A program made the position numbers and the translations under genes. From Polyangia bacterium (GTDB lineage Bacteria; Myxococcota_A; Polyangia; Fen-1088): a DNA stretch of 64,000 bases. Location: the NCBI GenBank assembly GCA_036268875.1, contig DATATI010000021.1:154902-218901 (forward strand). Direction: 5' to 3'. Of the stretch, positions 56,216 through 64,000 are shown piece by piece. Each line of letters starts with the position of its first letter. Position 1 is the stretch's first letter. The notes beneath the pieces are model-generated. The model saw nothing but the letters and a program-made list of their open reading frames with translations, searched no databases and was not told where the DNA came from.

Positions 56216-57097
56216 GATCGAGCATCTGATCGGACGTCCAGCCGCAGCTACGGAGTTTTGCCTCGGAGTATCCAATCAGTTCCATTTCATCGAGGAAGGT
56301 CACCTGCTTGTCGAGCTTGTATTGGAAGTGCCACCATTCGGCCTTGTTGTAAACCGACTGCCAGCCGGACTGCGCTTTGATTCGCTCGAATGTTCCCGTG
56401 GATTGGATCAGGGCGGTCAGGTCGACGTACTGACCCTCCGGCAGCCAGTGATCAGTTTTCTCCTGGAACGAATACCATTTCACCATGTTCTTCCGGATGA
56501 GGGAGCCCTGGCTGCCATCCTGCTTGTCGGTCTTGCAGTAGATCTTCCAGTACTGCGTCGAGCCTTGCGGATCCTGGGCGACGTAGTAGCGGTGGTCCTT
56601 CGATTTGGTGAAGTCTTGGCTGATGTCCACCGCTCGGCCGCAGTAATGGAAGCTGTAGTGGCTGGATCCGACTTTTGCCGTCGGCCGAACCGGGCGAGCC
56701 GAATCCCCGTAGAGCCCATGTAGCGTGGCGCCCTGGACGTCGGCGGTGTTCACGATCTGTTCCCAGGCGGCCGCCGCGTCCTCCCTCAGCGAGACCGGAT
56801 TGGTTGCAACGTTCAGCGGACGAACTCGGAAGCGCCCGATCGGGATCAGCCACTTGCGAGCGACCCATTTCCTGACCTCGGCAAGGGTAGCCTTATCGGA
56901 GTTGCCGTTGATGGGTCCCGCAAACAGATCCCTGCGCCTGCGTCGGGTTGAGGCACTCGGTACTTTCGCGCGGCGTGTCGCTGAAAGCGGGTGACCGCTC
57001 TGGTCATCTTGGCCAGATTGAGGAGGTCTGCGGCGTTCAAGTACCCGAGGGTGACCAGCGAGGAGGCAATCTCGGTAGCGACGGGGTCGGAAGCCAT
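56202..57097 (-). pseudogene. Peptidoglycan-binding M15 D,D-peptidase-like gene with one-base frameshift
   Basis: Two minus-strand frames encode one protein. From ATG 57097 (AAGGA upstream), the N-terminal part is a peptidoglycan-binding helix set (IASSLVTLGYLNAADLLNL, AVTRFQRHAARKYRVP). After the frame change near 56930-56932 it continues DLFAGPINGNSDKATLAEVR to a C-terminal M15 domain with SFHYCGRAVDI (zinc His and Asp) and AEWWHFQY (zinc His). Adding one G in the GGG run at 56930-56932 restores a single 298-residue frame. This could be a genuine mutation or a sequencing homopolymer error. No signal peptide is seen, as in secreted effector peptidases. Confidence 0.7.
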
Positions 57098-57351
57098 CAA
57101 TCATCCTTCGGCATGAACGCGGGAAGGTTGCCAGGGATTTGTTACCAGCAGAATGCATATCAGCGGCCTGGTCTGTTCGTCCAGGGCAGCAACCGGCGTC
57201 GCGGAGCGCCTGGGTCCGAAGCGCCAAGACGCGAACCGCTGAGACACTTTTTCTTGAAGGTCTGCTGAAACAGGCGAGGTTGAACCGGGCGTCGCAGTAT
57301 TTACCGATCGTGTCTGGCGCCGCAGGTAGGTCCTGAACAGAGAAACCCCGG

Positions 57352-57380
57352 TTGAAATGTATCCGATACAGTCGTAAAAA
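57352..57380 (+). promoter_or_regulatory. Candidate xseB promoter with perfect palindromic operator
   Basis: TTGAAA (57352-57357) and TAAAAA (57375-57380) are spaced 17 bp. The spacer holds a perfect palindrome TGTATC-C-GATACA (57358-57370). Transcription would begin just before the xseB ATG at 57390, giving a very short or leaderless transcript. Confidence 0.42.
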
Positions 57381-57389
57381 ACGGACCGC

Positions 57390-57662
57390 ATGAGCGTGGA
57401 CGGAAAATCTGGTGGTGGCGGTGACGCGCCTGAACGCTTCGACGACATCCTGGTCCGGTTGCGCGGCCTGGTAGATCGATTGGAAGGCGGCAATCTGTCG
57501 CTGGAGGATAGCCTGCGCTCATTCGAAGAGGGCATGGAGCTGTGCCGTCGCGGCGCCGGTATCCTGGACGAAGCGGAGAAACGCGTCGAAGTTCTGCTGT
57601 CGGGCCCCGCCGGCAGCACGCGCACGGCCCCTTTGGACACGCCCGAGCGCGATGACGACTGA
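57390..57662 (+). CDS. xseB: Exodeoxyribonuclease VII small subunit
   Basis: A 90-residue partner of XseA in single-strand DNA exonuclease VII. The core RFDDILVRLRGLVDRLEGGN, LSLEDSLRSFEEGMELCRR and the following coiled helix are diagnostic. The acidic C-terminus and Gly-rich N-terminus are variable. The ispA ATG overlaps its 3' end by 11 bp, the classic xseB-ispA arrangement. XseA is not in the window. Confidence 0.93.
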   Translation: MSVDGKSGGGGDAPERFDDILVRLRGLVDRLEGGNLSLEDSLRSFEEGMELCRRGAGILDEAEKRVEVLLSGPAGSTRTAPLDTPERDDD

Positions 57663-58497
57663 GCTGGCAGCCTGGGTCTCGGCCCGCCGCGCCGAAATGG
57701 ACGCGCTGTTCGCGCGGCAACTGGACGCCGGCGGTGGCAACGGCGATCCCGGCCGCCTGGTCGAGGCAATGCGCTACTCGCTGCTGGCGCCCGGCAAACG
57801 GCTGCGGCCGCTTTTGGCCCTGGCGGCAGCGGAGGCGGTGGTGGGCGCTGACGCCATGGACGATTCGATCCGCCTGGGCTGCGCGGCCGTCGAGCTCGTG
57901 CACTGTTATTCGCTGATCCATGACGATCTGCCGGCCATGGACGATGACGACTTTCGGCGTGGGCGACCCAGCAACCACAAGGTCTTCGGGGAGGCCACGG
58001 CCATCCTGGCCGGCGACGCCCTGCTGACCCTGGCCTTCGAATGGATCGCCGAGGCCGGCCAGCGCGCCACCCGGCCGGGCGATTACCTGCGGGCGACGCT
58101 GGCCTTGGCCCGAGGTGCGGGGATGAACGGAATGGTGCGGGGCCAGGCCCGCGACCTGGGCGAGACGGCCCCCACCACCATCACCGGCCTCGAGCAGTTG
58201 CACGCCGAAAAGACAGCGGCCCTGTTCTGCGCCGCCCTGGAAATAGGCGCCGCGGTGGCGGGCGCCGACCAGACCCAACAGAGCGCGCTGTCGCGATTCG
58301 GTCAGCGTTATGGAATCGCATTTCAGCACGCGGACGATCTTGACGATGCTGATCACGTGGCCCACGCAGCAGCAGCGCGCGATCGTTTGACCACGCTCAT
58401 CGCGGACGCGGCGTCGGCGCTGGAGCCGCTGGGGGCGCGCGGCGATCGCCTGCGTTCGTTCGCCGAGGCGCTGCTGGCGAAGGCGGCTTTACCATGA
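57652..58497 (+). CDS. ispA: Farnesyl/geranyl-type diphosphate synthase, shortened second-motif loop
   Basis: A 281-residue short-chain prenyl synthase that condenses IPP with DMAPP/GPP. The first aspartate-rich motif SLIHDDLPAMDDDDFRRG and the KTAALF helix are intact. The second motif is FQHADDLDDADH, but the loop that normally follows (GKxxGxD...GKxTYP, ~20 residues) is missing and the frame goes straight to the C-terminal helices. Either this lineage has a reduced active-site lid, or activity is impaired. It follows xseB as in many bacteria, and could supply the primer for the synthase at 2979. Confidence 0.85.
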   Translation: MTTELAAWVSARRAEMDALFARQLDAGGGNGDPGRLVEAMRYSLLAPGKRLRPLLALAAAEAVVGADAMDDSIRLGCAAVELVHCYSLIHDDLPAMDDDDFRRGRPSNHKVFGEATAILAGDALLTLAFEWIAEAGQRATRPGDYLRATLALARGAGMNGMVRGQARDLGETAPTTITGLEQLHAEKTAALFCAALEIGAAVAGADQTQQSALSRFGQRYGIAFQHADDLDDADHVAHAAAARDRLTTLIADAASALEPLGARGDRLRSFAEALLAKAALP

Positions 58498-58569
58498 CCG
58501 CACGCGGCCCATGCCGACCCGTGTTAACCTGAAGCAGAGAATGTTGATCCGCGCGGGACACCAGCTCTG

Positions 58570-59475
<906 letters not shown>

Positions 59476-59547
59476 ACGCCGACGACCGCTGACGGTTTTC
59501 ACCGGCGATTATTTGCCGGCGACAGGTTCGGTTCGTACTCTCAATTT

Positions 59548-62025
59548 GTGAGACCTCCCCTGGCCACGGTGCTGCCTGCGGCCTTCCTGGCGGCGGCCGT
59601 GGTGGCGTTCTCCGGCGACGCCAGCGGCCGACGGCAAGACGACGACGAAAAGACCGCGACAGAACCGGTGCCGCCGCGCCCGCACCCGGGCAAGCCGGTG
59701 GCGTTCGATCCGCGCTGGCTGGAGCCGTTCTTCACCGAGGGACCGCTCAAATCGGCCGCCGAGTTGTTTCGCGCCGAAGACTTCGGCCCCGCCGACGCCG
59801 CGTTCACCAAGGCGATGAAGAAACTGCCGGCCGGCGCGCCAGAACGCCAGGCCGCCGCCTACCTGGACGCCCTGGCGAAAGAGACCCTGGGCAAGTGGAC
59901 CGACGCGGGGGCGATCTTCGAAGGCCTTTACCGCACGTACCCCAAGCTGGCCGCCTACCATGCTTATCATGCCGCTCGCTGTCACCTGCGCCGGGGCGAC
60001 GCCGCCGGCGCACTGGACTGGGCGGCGCGCGTGCCGGCGGGAGCTGTGCCGGAGGCCGACGCGCTGCCGGTGCGCATCGAAGCGCTGCGGACCCTGGGGC
60101 GCTGGGAAGAAGCACTGGCGGCGATCAACGGCGCGCTGGGACGCCCGACCAGCGCCAGCCACGCCGAGCTGCTTTTCAAGAAAGCCGAGGCCACCGAGAA
60201 GATCGTGGCCGCCCAGCCAGGTGGCGCGGCGGCGGCGCTGCCGGATGTCAGCGCGCTTTACCGGCGGGTGTGGGCCGCGGCGCCGCTGGAACCGTGGGGT
60301 GACAAGGCCGCCGAGCGCCTGAGCGCCCTGGCGCAGACTCTGCCGCCTTACGAATCCAGGCTGGTGCGCGCGCACACAGCCGGCGAATGGGTGACGCGCG
60401 GGATGTCGTTCTTCGATCACAATCGCAACACTGAATCCGAGGCCGCCTTCGCCTCGGCGCTGGCCGCGCCCGGGCTAGACGCGGATCTGGAATGCCGCGC
60501 CCGTTACAGCCGCGCCCAATCGGTGTGGAAGCAGCGCCAGCGTTCGCGAGCGGCGCCGCTGTTCGACGACGCCGAGGCGGCCTGCGCCCGGGTGAACAAC
60601 CGCGACCTGCACGCCAAGGCCCTGTACCAGGCCGGCCGCTGCTTCGGATCGATGACCTTCCAGACCGGCGTCGACGAGGCGCAATTGAAAATCTACCGCG
60701 ACACCGCGCTGGCCCGGTTCGCCCGTGTCGAGGCCGAGCACGCCGACCACAGCTATGCCGACGACGCCCGCGTGCGGTCGGCTGAACTGATGACGGATGC
60801 CGGCGACGAGGCCGAATCGAACCGCCTGCTGGCGGCGGTCGTCGATCTTTACCCGAACGGCGATCTGCTGAACGAAGCGTTGTGGCGCCTGGCGTTCACC
60901 GCCTGGCGCGGCGGGCGTTACGACGATGCCCTGCACTGGCTGGACGAGACGCTGCGCTTGGTCCCGCACGAAGACATCTGGTACGCCGAGGGCCGCACGC
61001 CGTACTGGAAGGCGCGCATCTATGAACGCCAGGGCAAGGCCGCCCTGGCCCGCGATTGGTACGAACGCGCCGTGCGCGAATACCCGCTGTCGGTGTACGC
61101 GCTGCTGTCGCTGTCCCACCTGCGCGACCTGGCGCCGAAGGCCCGCGCCGCGCTGATCGCCGAGCTGCGCGCGCCGCTGCACAAACCCGCGCGCTGGACC
61201 TTCGCCGCCCGCCCGCTGTTCGGTGACGCCGGCTTCCAGCGCGCCGTCGAGCTTGCGCGCCTGGGCCTCGGCAGTGATGCCCGGCGCGAGCTGTCGAAGC
61301 TGGGTCTATCGACGGCGGGAGAAAAACACCCGCGGACCAAGGGCGAACCCAGCGACGAAGATCTCCTGTGGATCGCCGCCATTCTCCTCGACCGCGGCGG
61401 CGTGTGGAGCGCGTCGCACTCGATCCCACGCTACACCCTGACCGACTATCGCCTGGAGTACCCGAAGGAGCTGGGCGAGGCGAAGTGGAAGCTGTCTTAC
61501 CCGCGCGCCTTCCCGCAGCTCATCAGCAAGAACGCCGCCGCCAACGATCTGCCCGAAGCGTTGCAGCTGGCCATCATCCGCGAAGAAAGCGCTTTTTCGC
61601 CGCGCATCGAATCGTTCGCCAATGCCATGGGCCTCACCCAGATGTTGATCAAGACCGCCCAGCGGTTCGCCAACCACGCGCCGGTGAACCGCGAGGTGCT
61701 GATGGACCCGGTCAGGAACGTCGAGCTGGGGTCGCGCTTTCTGGGCTTCTTGTGGAAGCACTTCGGTGGCGCGGCGCCGCTGGCGATCGCCGGCTACAAC
61801 GCTGGCGAGCGCGCCGTGGAAAGCTGGATCACAGAGCGCGGCACGCTGGCCATGGACGAATTCATGGAGAGCATCCGGGTCGACGAAACCCGCAATTACA
61901 CCAAGCGCGTGCTGGCGTCGTACTTCGCCTATTCCTGGCTGTACGCCGACAACCCCGTTCCCGATCTACCGCTGGCCCTGCCCGGCGCCCACTCGCCCGA
62001 CCCCCGCACCGCCGAGAAGCGCTGA
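59548..62025 (+). CDS. TPR-containing soluble lytic transglycosylase
   Basis: An 825-residue Slt70-like enzyme. A signal peptide (VLPAAFLAAAVVAFSG) follows the GTG start. Residues ~60-610 are a long alpha-helical solenoid of TPR-like repeats (for example AAYLDALAKETLGKWTDAGA, EALWRLAFTAWRGGRYDDAL). The C-terminal SLT domain (~650-790) has the catalytic Glu in IIREESAFSPRIES, AMGLTQML, and AIAGYNAGERAV. It cleaves the MurNAc-GlcNAc bond, giving 1,6-anhydro ends, in the periplasm. Confidence 0.93.
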   Translation: MRPPLATVLPAAFLAAAVVAFSGDASGRRQDDDEKTATEPVPPRPHPGKPVAFDPRWLEPFFTEGPLKSAAELFRAEDFGPADAAFTKAMKKLPAGAPERQAAAYLDALAKETLGKWTDAGAIFEGLYRTYPKLAAYHAYHAARCHLRRGDAAGALDWAARVPAGAVPEADALPVRIEALRTLGRWEEALAAINGALGRPTSASHAELLFKKAEATEKIVAAQPGGAAAALPDVSALYRRVWAAAPLEPWGDKAAERLSALAQTLPPYESRLVRAHTAGEWVTRGMSFFDHNRNTESEAAFASALAAPGLDADLECRARYSRAQSVWKQRQRSRAAPLFDDAEAACARVNNRDLHAKALYQAGRCFGSMTFQTGVDEAQLKIYRDTALARFARVEAEHADHSYADDARVRSAELMTDAGDEAESNRLLAAVVDLYPNGDLLNEALWRLAFTAWRGGRYDDALHWLDETLRLVPHEDIWYAEGRTPYWKARIYERQGKAALARDWYERAVREYPLSVYALLSLSHLRDLAPKARAALIAELRAPLHKPARWTFAARPLFGDAGFQRAVELARLGLGSDARRELSKLGLSTAGEKHPRTKGEPSDEDLLWIAAILLDRGGVWSASHSIPRYTLTDYRLEYPKELGEAKWKLSYPRAFPQLISKNAAANDLPEALQLAIIREESAFSPRIESFANAMGLTQMLIKTAQRFANHAPVNREVLMDPVRNVELGSRFLGFLWKHFGGAAPLAIAGYNAGERAVESWITERGTLAMDEFMESIRVDETRNYTKRVLASYFAYSWLYADNPVPDLPLALPGAHSPDPRTAEKR

Positions 62026-62050
62026 GCCGCCCGCGCTATTTTTTCTTTTT
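62018..62050 (+). terminator. Candidate rho-independent terminator of the transglycosylase gene
   Basis: Arms AGCGC (62018-62022) and GCGCT (62033-62037) around the stop codon are followed by a T-rich run at 62039-62050. The stem is short. The run also encodes the Lys tail of the convergent dnaJ. Confidence 0.4.
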
Positions 62051-63157
62051 GCGGCCGAAGAGCCCGGAGCGTTCCGGCTGCACCTTTTGCCCGCCGGCGG
62101 CGGCGTAGGCGCGCAGGTGCTGCTCTTCGTCCTTCGACAGCGTCTTCGGCACCACCAGCTTGACGTGGGCGATGATGTCGCCCTGCCCGCGCTCTTCCAG
62201 GCGCGGCATACCCTTGCCGCGCAGGCGCAGGGTGTCGCCGGGCTGCGTGCCGGCGGGGACCTCCAGCGTCGCCTCGCCGTCGATCGTCGGAACGGTGACG
62301 GTGTCGCCCAGGGCCAGCTGCGGGAAGCTGGCCGCTACCTCGGTGTGCAGGTCGGCGCCGTCGCGTTCAAAACGCGCGTCTTCTTCCACGTGCAAGACGA
62401 CGTACAGGTTGCCGGGGCGACCGCCGCGGCCGCCCGCCTCGCCCCGCCCCATCAAACGCAAGGTCGCGTTGTCGTCGACGCCGGCGGGGATGGAAAGCTG
62501 CAGGGTCTCTTCTTGGTGCGTGACGCCCGAGCCATCGCAGGTGGTGCACGGCGTGCGAATCACCCGGCCCTCGCCGCGGCAGATCGGGCAGGTCGTCGAG
62601 ATCATCAGGAAGCCTTGCGAGTGCATGACCTGCCCGCGCCCGCCGCACTGCTGGCACACCTCCGGCGATGATCCAGGCTTGGCGCCGCTGCCGTGGCAGG
62701 TCTCGCAGGGGGCGCGCCGCCGCACCTTGACGTCCTTGGTGACGCCGGTGGCCGCCTCGGCGAACGTGATATCCATCCGGGTTTCGATGTCGGCGCCGCG
62801 TCCAGGGCCGCGCCGCCCGCCGCCCGGCCCGCCCCCGCCCCGGAAGATGTCGCCGAACACGTCGGAGAACGCCGAGAAGATGTCGCCCACGTCGGAGAAG
62901 CCTTGCCCGAAGCCGCCGCCCGGACCGGCGTGGCCAAATCGATCGTACGCCGCGCGCTTCTGCGGATCGGACAGCACCTGATAGGCCTCCGACGCTTCCT
63001 TGAACTGCGCCTCGGAGATGGCGTTGCCGGGGTTCTTGTCCGGGTGCAGCTCCATGGCCAGTTTTCGGTACGCGCGCTTCAGCTCGGCGGCGTCGCAGTC
63101 ACGCGCGACGCCCAGCACCTCGTAAAAATCCTTCTTCTCCGACACGGTAGCGCCCAC
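62036..63157 (-). CDS. dnaJ: Chaperone DnaJ
   Basis: A 373-residue Hsp40 co-chaperone of DnaK. The J domain has HPD (in AMELHPDKNPG), a Gly/Phe-rich linker, and four zinc-finger motifs CETCHGSG, CQQCGGRG, CPICRGEG and CTTCDGSG. The C-terminal substrate domain ends in a Lys-rich tail. The start is taken as GTG 63157, eight bases after AAGGAGAGG; a TTG at 63184 and GTG at 63145 are alternatives. It diverges from the rhodanese gene. Confidence 0.95.
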   Translation of the reverse strand: MGATVSEKKDFYEVLGVARDCDAAELKRAYRKLAMELHPDKNPGNAISEAQFKEASEAYQVLSDPQKRAAYDRFGHAGPGGGFGQGFSDVGDIFSAFSDVFGDIFRGGGGPGGGRRGPGRGADIETRMDITFAEAATGVTKDVKVRRRAPCETCHGSGAKPGSSPEVCQQCGGRGQVMHSQGFLMISTTCPICRGEGRVIRTPCTTCDGSGVTHQEETLQLSIPAGVDDNATLRLMGRGEAGGRGGRPGNLYVVLHVEEDARFERDGADLHTEVAASFPQLALGDTVTVPTIDGEATLEVPAGTQPGDTLRLRGKGMPRLEERGQGDIIAHVKLVVPKTLSKDEEQHLRAYAAAGGQKVQPERSGLFGRKKKK

Positions 63158-63215
63158 CGTAAGAACCTCTCCTTCTGCTGTCAAATCGACATTTGTGCGT
63201 TAGGCTAAAACTGTC

Positions 63216-63587
63216 ATGAAACACAGTCCCGGTTTCCTCGCCTTGGTCGAGGAATCGAAAAAACACATCCGCGAGTGCAGCATCGCCGACGTCAAGGCCC
63301 GCCTGGAACGGGGCGAGAAATTCCACTTCATCGACGTGCGCGAGGATCACGAGTTCGACCAGGACCATGCCAAAGGCGCCCGCCACATCGGTCGCGGCGT
63401 GCTGGAGCGCGACGTCGAAACGCTGATCCCCAGCAAGCACGCGCCCATCGTCCTTTATTGCGGCGGCGGCTTCCGCTCGGCGCTGGCCGCCGACAGCCTG
63501 CGCAAGATGGGCTACGAAAACGTGCTGTCGATGGACGGTGGCATCCGCGCCTGGCGGGAGGCCCACTACCCGCTGGAAAAGCTCTGA
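63216..63587 (+). CDS. Rhodanese-domain sulfurtransferase
   Basis: A 123-residue single rhodanese domain: FHFIDVREDHEFDQDHAKGARHIGRG, then the active-site loop LYCGGGFRSALAA with the persulfide Cys, and MDGGIRAWREAHYP. It is cytosolic. Upstream is an AT-rich 58-bp divergent spacer shared with dnaJ. Confidence 0.92.
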   Translation: MKHSPGFLALVEESKKHIRECSIADVKARLERGEKFHFIDVREDHEFDQDHAKGARHIGRGVLERDVETLIPSKHAPIVLYCGGGFRSALAADSLRKMGYENVLSMDGGIRAWREAHYPLEKL

Positions 63588-63613
63588 GCGCCCGCGCTGG
63601 CGCGTCCGCCGGT

Positions 63614-63871
63614 TTGCCGTTGCTCGACGCCGCGCGCGCCGCGGTGGTGGCCTGCGAGGCGTGCCCGCGCCTGCGCACGTACTGCCGGCGCATCGGCGTG
63701 GAAAAGAAAGCGGCCCACCGCAACGACACCTACTGGGCGAAGCCAGTTCCCGGTTTTGGTGATCCGCAGGCCCGCCTGCTGCTGGTCGGTCTGGCCCCGG
63801 CGGCGCACGGCGCGAACCGCACCGGGCGCGTGTTCACCGGCGACGGCTCGGGCGATTTTCGGCTCTCCTGA
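63614..63871 (+). pseudogene. Family-5 uracil-DNA glycosylase, truncated
   Basis: The first ~85 residues match UdgB-type glycosylases: a CEACPRLR iron-sulfur Cys pair, DTYWAKPVPGFGDP, LLLVGLAPAAHGANRTGR and VFTGDGSGDF. After GDF the frame reads only RLS and stops at 63871, where the family should continue for ~120 more residues. The start is uncertain (TTG 63614 chosen; no ATG near). The family-unlike tail begins at about 63860, which fits an insertion, rearrangement or assembly junction there. Confidence 0.75.
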
Positions 63872-64000
63872 CGTTCGAGTGGGTGCGTGAGACGCGGCTG
63901 GTGGCGTGAGTTGTCGACGGTGACGGTGCGCTCGGGCGCGTCCCCGGAGGTGGCTGAAAAGTGCGCATGCAGGAGGCGGTACCCTGCGGCTTCTTGACGA
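63860..64000. other. Unassigned sequence beyond the broken uracil-DNA glycosylase
   Basis: About 140 bp that do not continue the glycosylase in any frame. There is no recognisable transposase, inverted terminal repeat or other gene within the visible part. It may be the edge of a mobile element extending past the window. Confidence 0.4.

Noticed and set aside
57101..57389. Possible tRNA or small RNA gene between the peptidase and xseB
   Set aside because: No cloverleaf, TTCGA arm or CCA end could be traced; only the xseB promoter region is supported.

Overview
This 64 kb window is high-GC, gene-dense chromosomal DNA from a Gram-negative bacterium. It is most likely a member of the Myxococcota (Polyangia-like deltaproteobacteria). 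The evidence is the mix of gene families: a Hanks-type Ser/Thr kinase next to a TPR membrane protein, two FHA-GGDEF cyclases, many lipoproteins with Gly/Ser-rich, Cys-rich or hexapeptide-repeat regions, LL-diaminopimelate aminotransferase, Ku, and menaquinone made by the futalosine route. The taxonomic call is an inference. No rRNA, tRNA, CRISPR array or intact insertion sequence was seen.

Layout: 0-2.9 kb holds central metabolism and translation genes (sucD end, ndk, rlmN) and a GbsR/MarR-type regulator. 2.98-12.9 kb is a nine-gene, tightly overlapping menaquinone operon: polyprenyl diphosphate synthase, UbiD-like mqnL, menG, UbiX-like mqnM, a degenerate MqnE-like protein, mqnE, an mqnA-mqnC fusion, an aminodeoxyfutalosine deaminase-like amidohydrolase and UbiA-like mqnP. 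MqnD and MqnB are not in the window. 12.9-24 kb carries envelope and signalling genes: TonB/HEAT protein, membrane sulfatase-like protein, ricin-lectin lipoprotein, spermidine-synthase-like protein, a metalloprotease-like lipoprotein with an altered zinc motif, and a kinase/TPR pair. 24-31.5 kb has dapL, aat, an FHA-GGDEF cyclase, a DUF72 protein, ku, def and a MerR-TPR protein.

31.5-50.2 kb alternates large secreted proteins (a 1505-residue phytase-like/Cys-rich lipoprotein, a metalloprotease-TolB-barrel protein, a PQQ-propeller lipoprotein) with housekeeping genes (osmC-like, response regulator, queuosine-precursor transporter, lon, the cinA-thpR-recA operon, PP2C phosphatase, thioredoxin-like protein).

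50.4-57.1 kb looks accessory. It holds a TPR/PEGA-like protein with a Cys-rich lipoprotein, then two convergent effector/lipoprotein pairs. One is a type-44 polymorphic-toxin remnant and the other is a peptidoglycan-binding M15 peptidase. Each overlaps a small lipoprotein gene, and each effector carries an apparent frameshift. 57.4-64 kb returns to core genes: xseB-ispA, a second FHA-GGDEF cyclase, a TPR-lytic transglycosylase, dnaJ, a rhodanese, and a family-5 uracil-DNA glycosylase whose reading frame breaks off near 63.86 kb.
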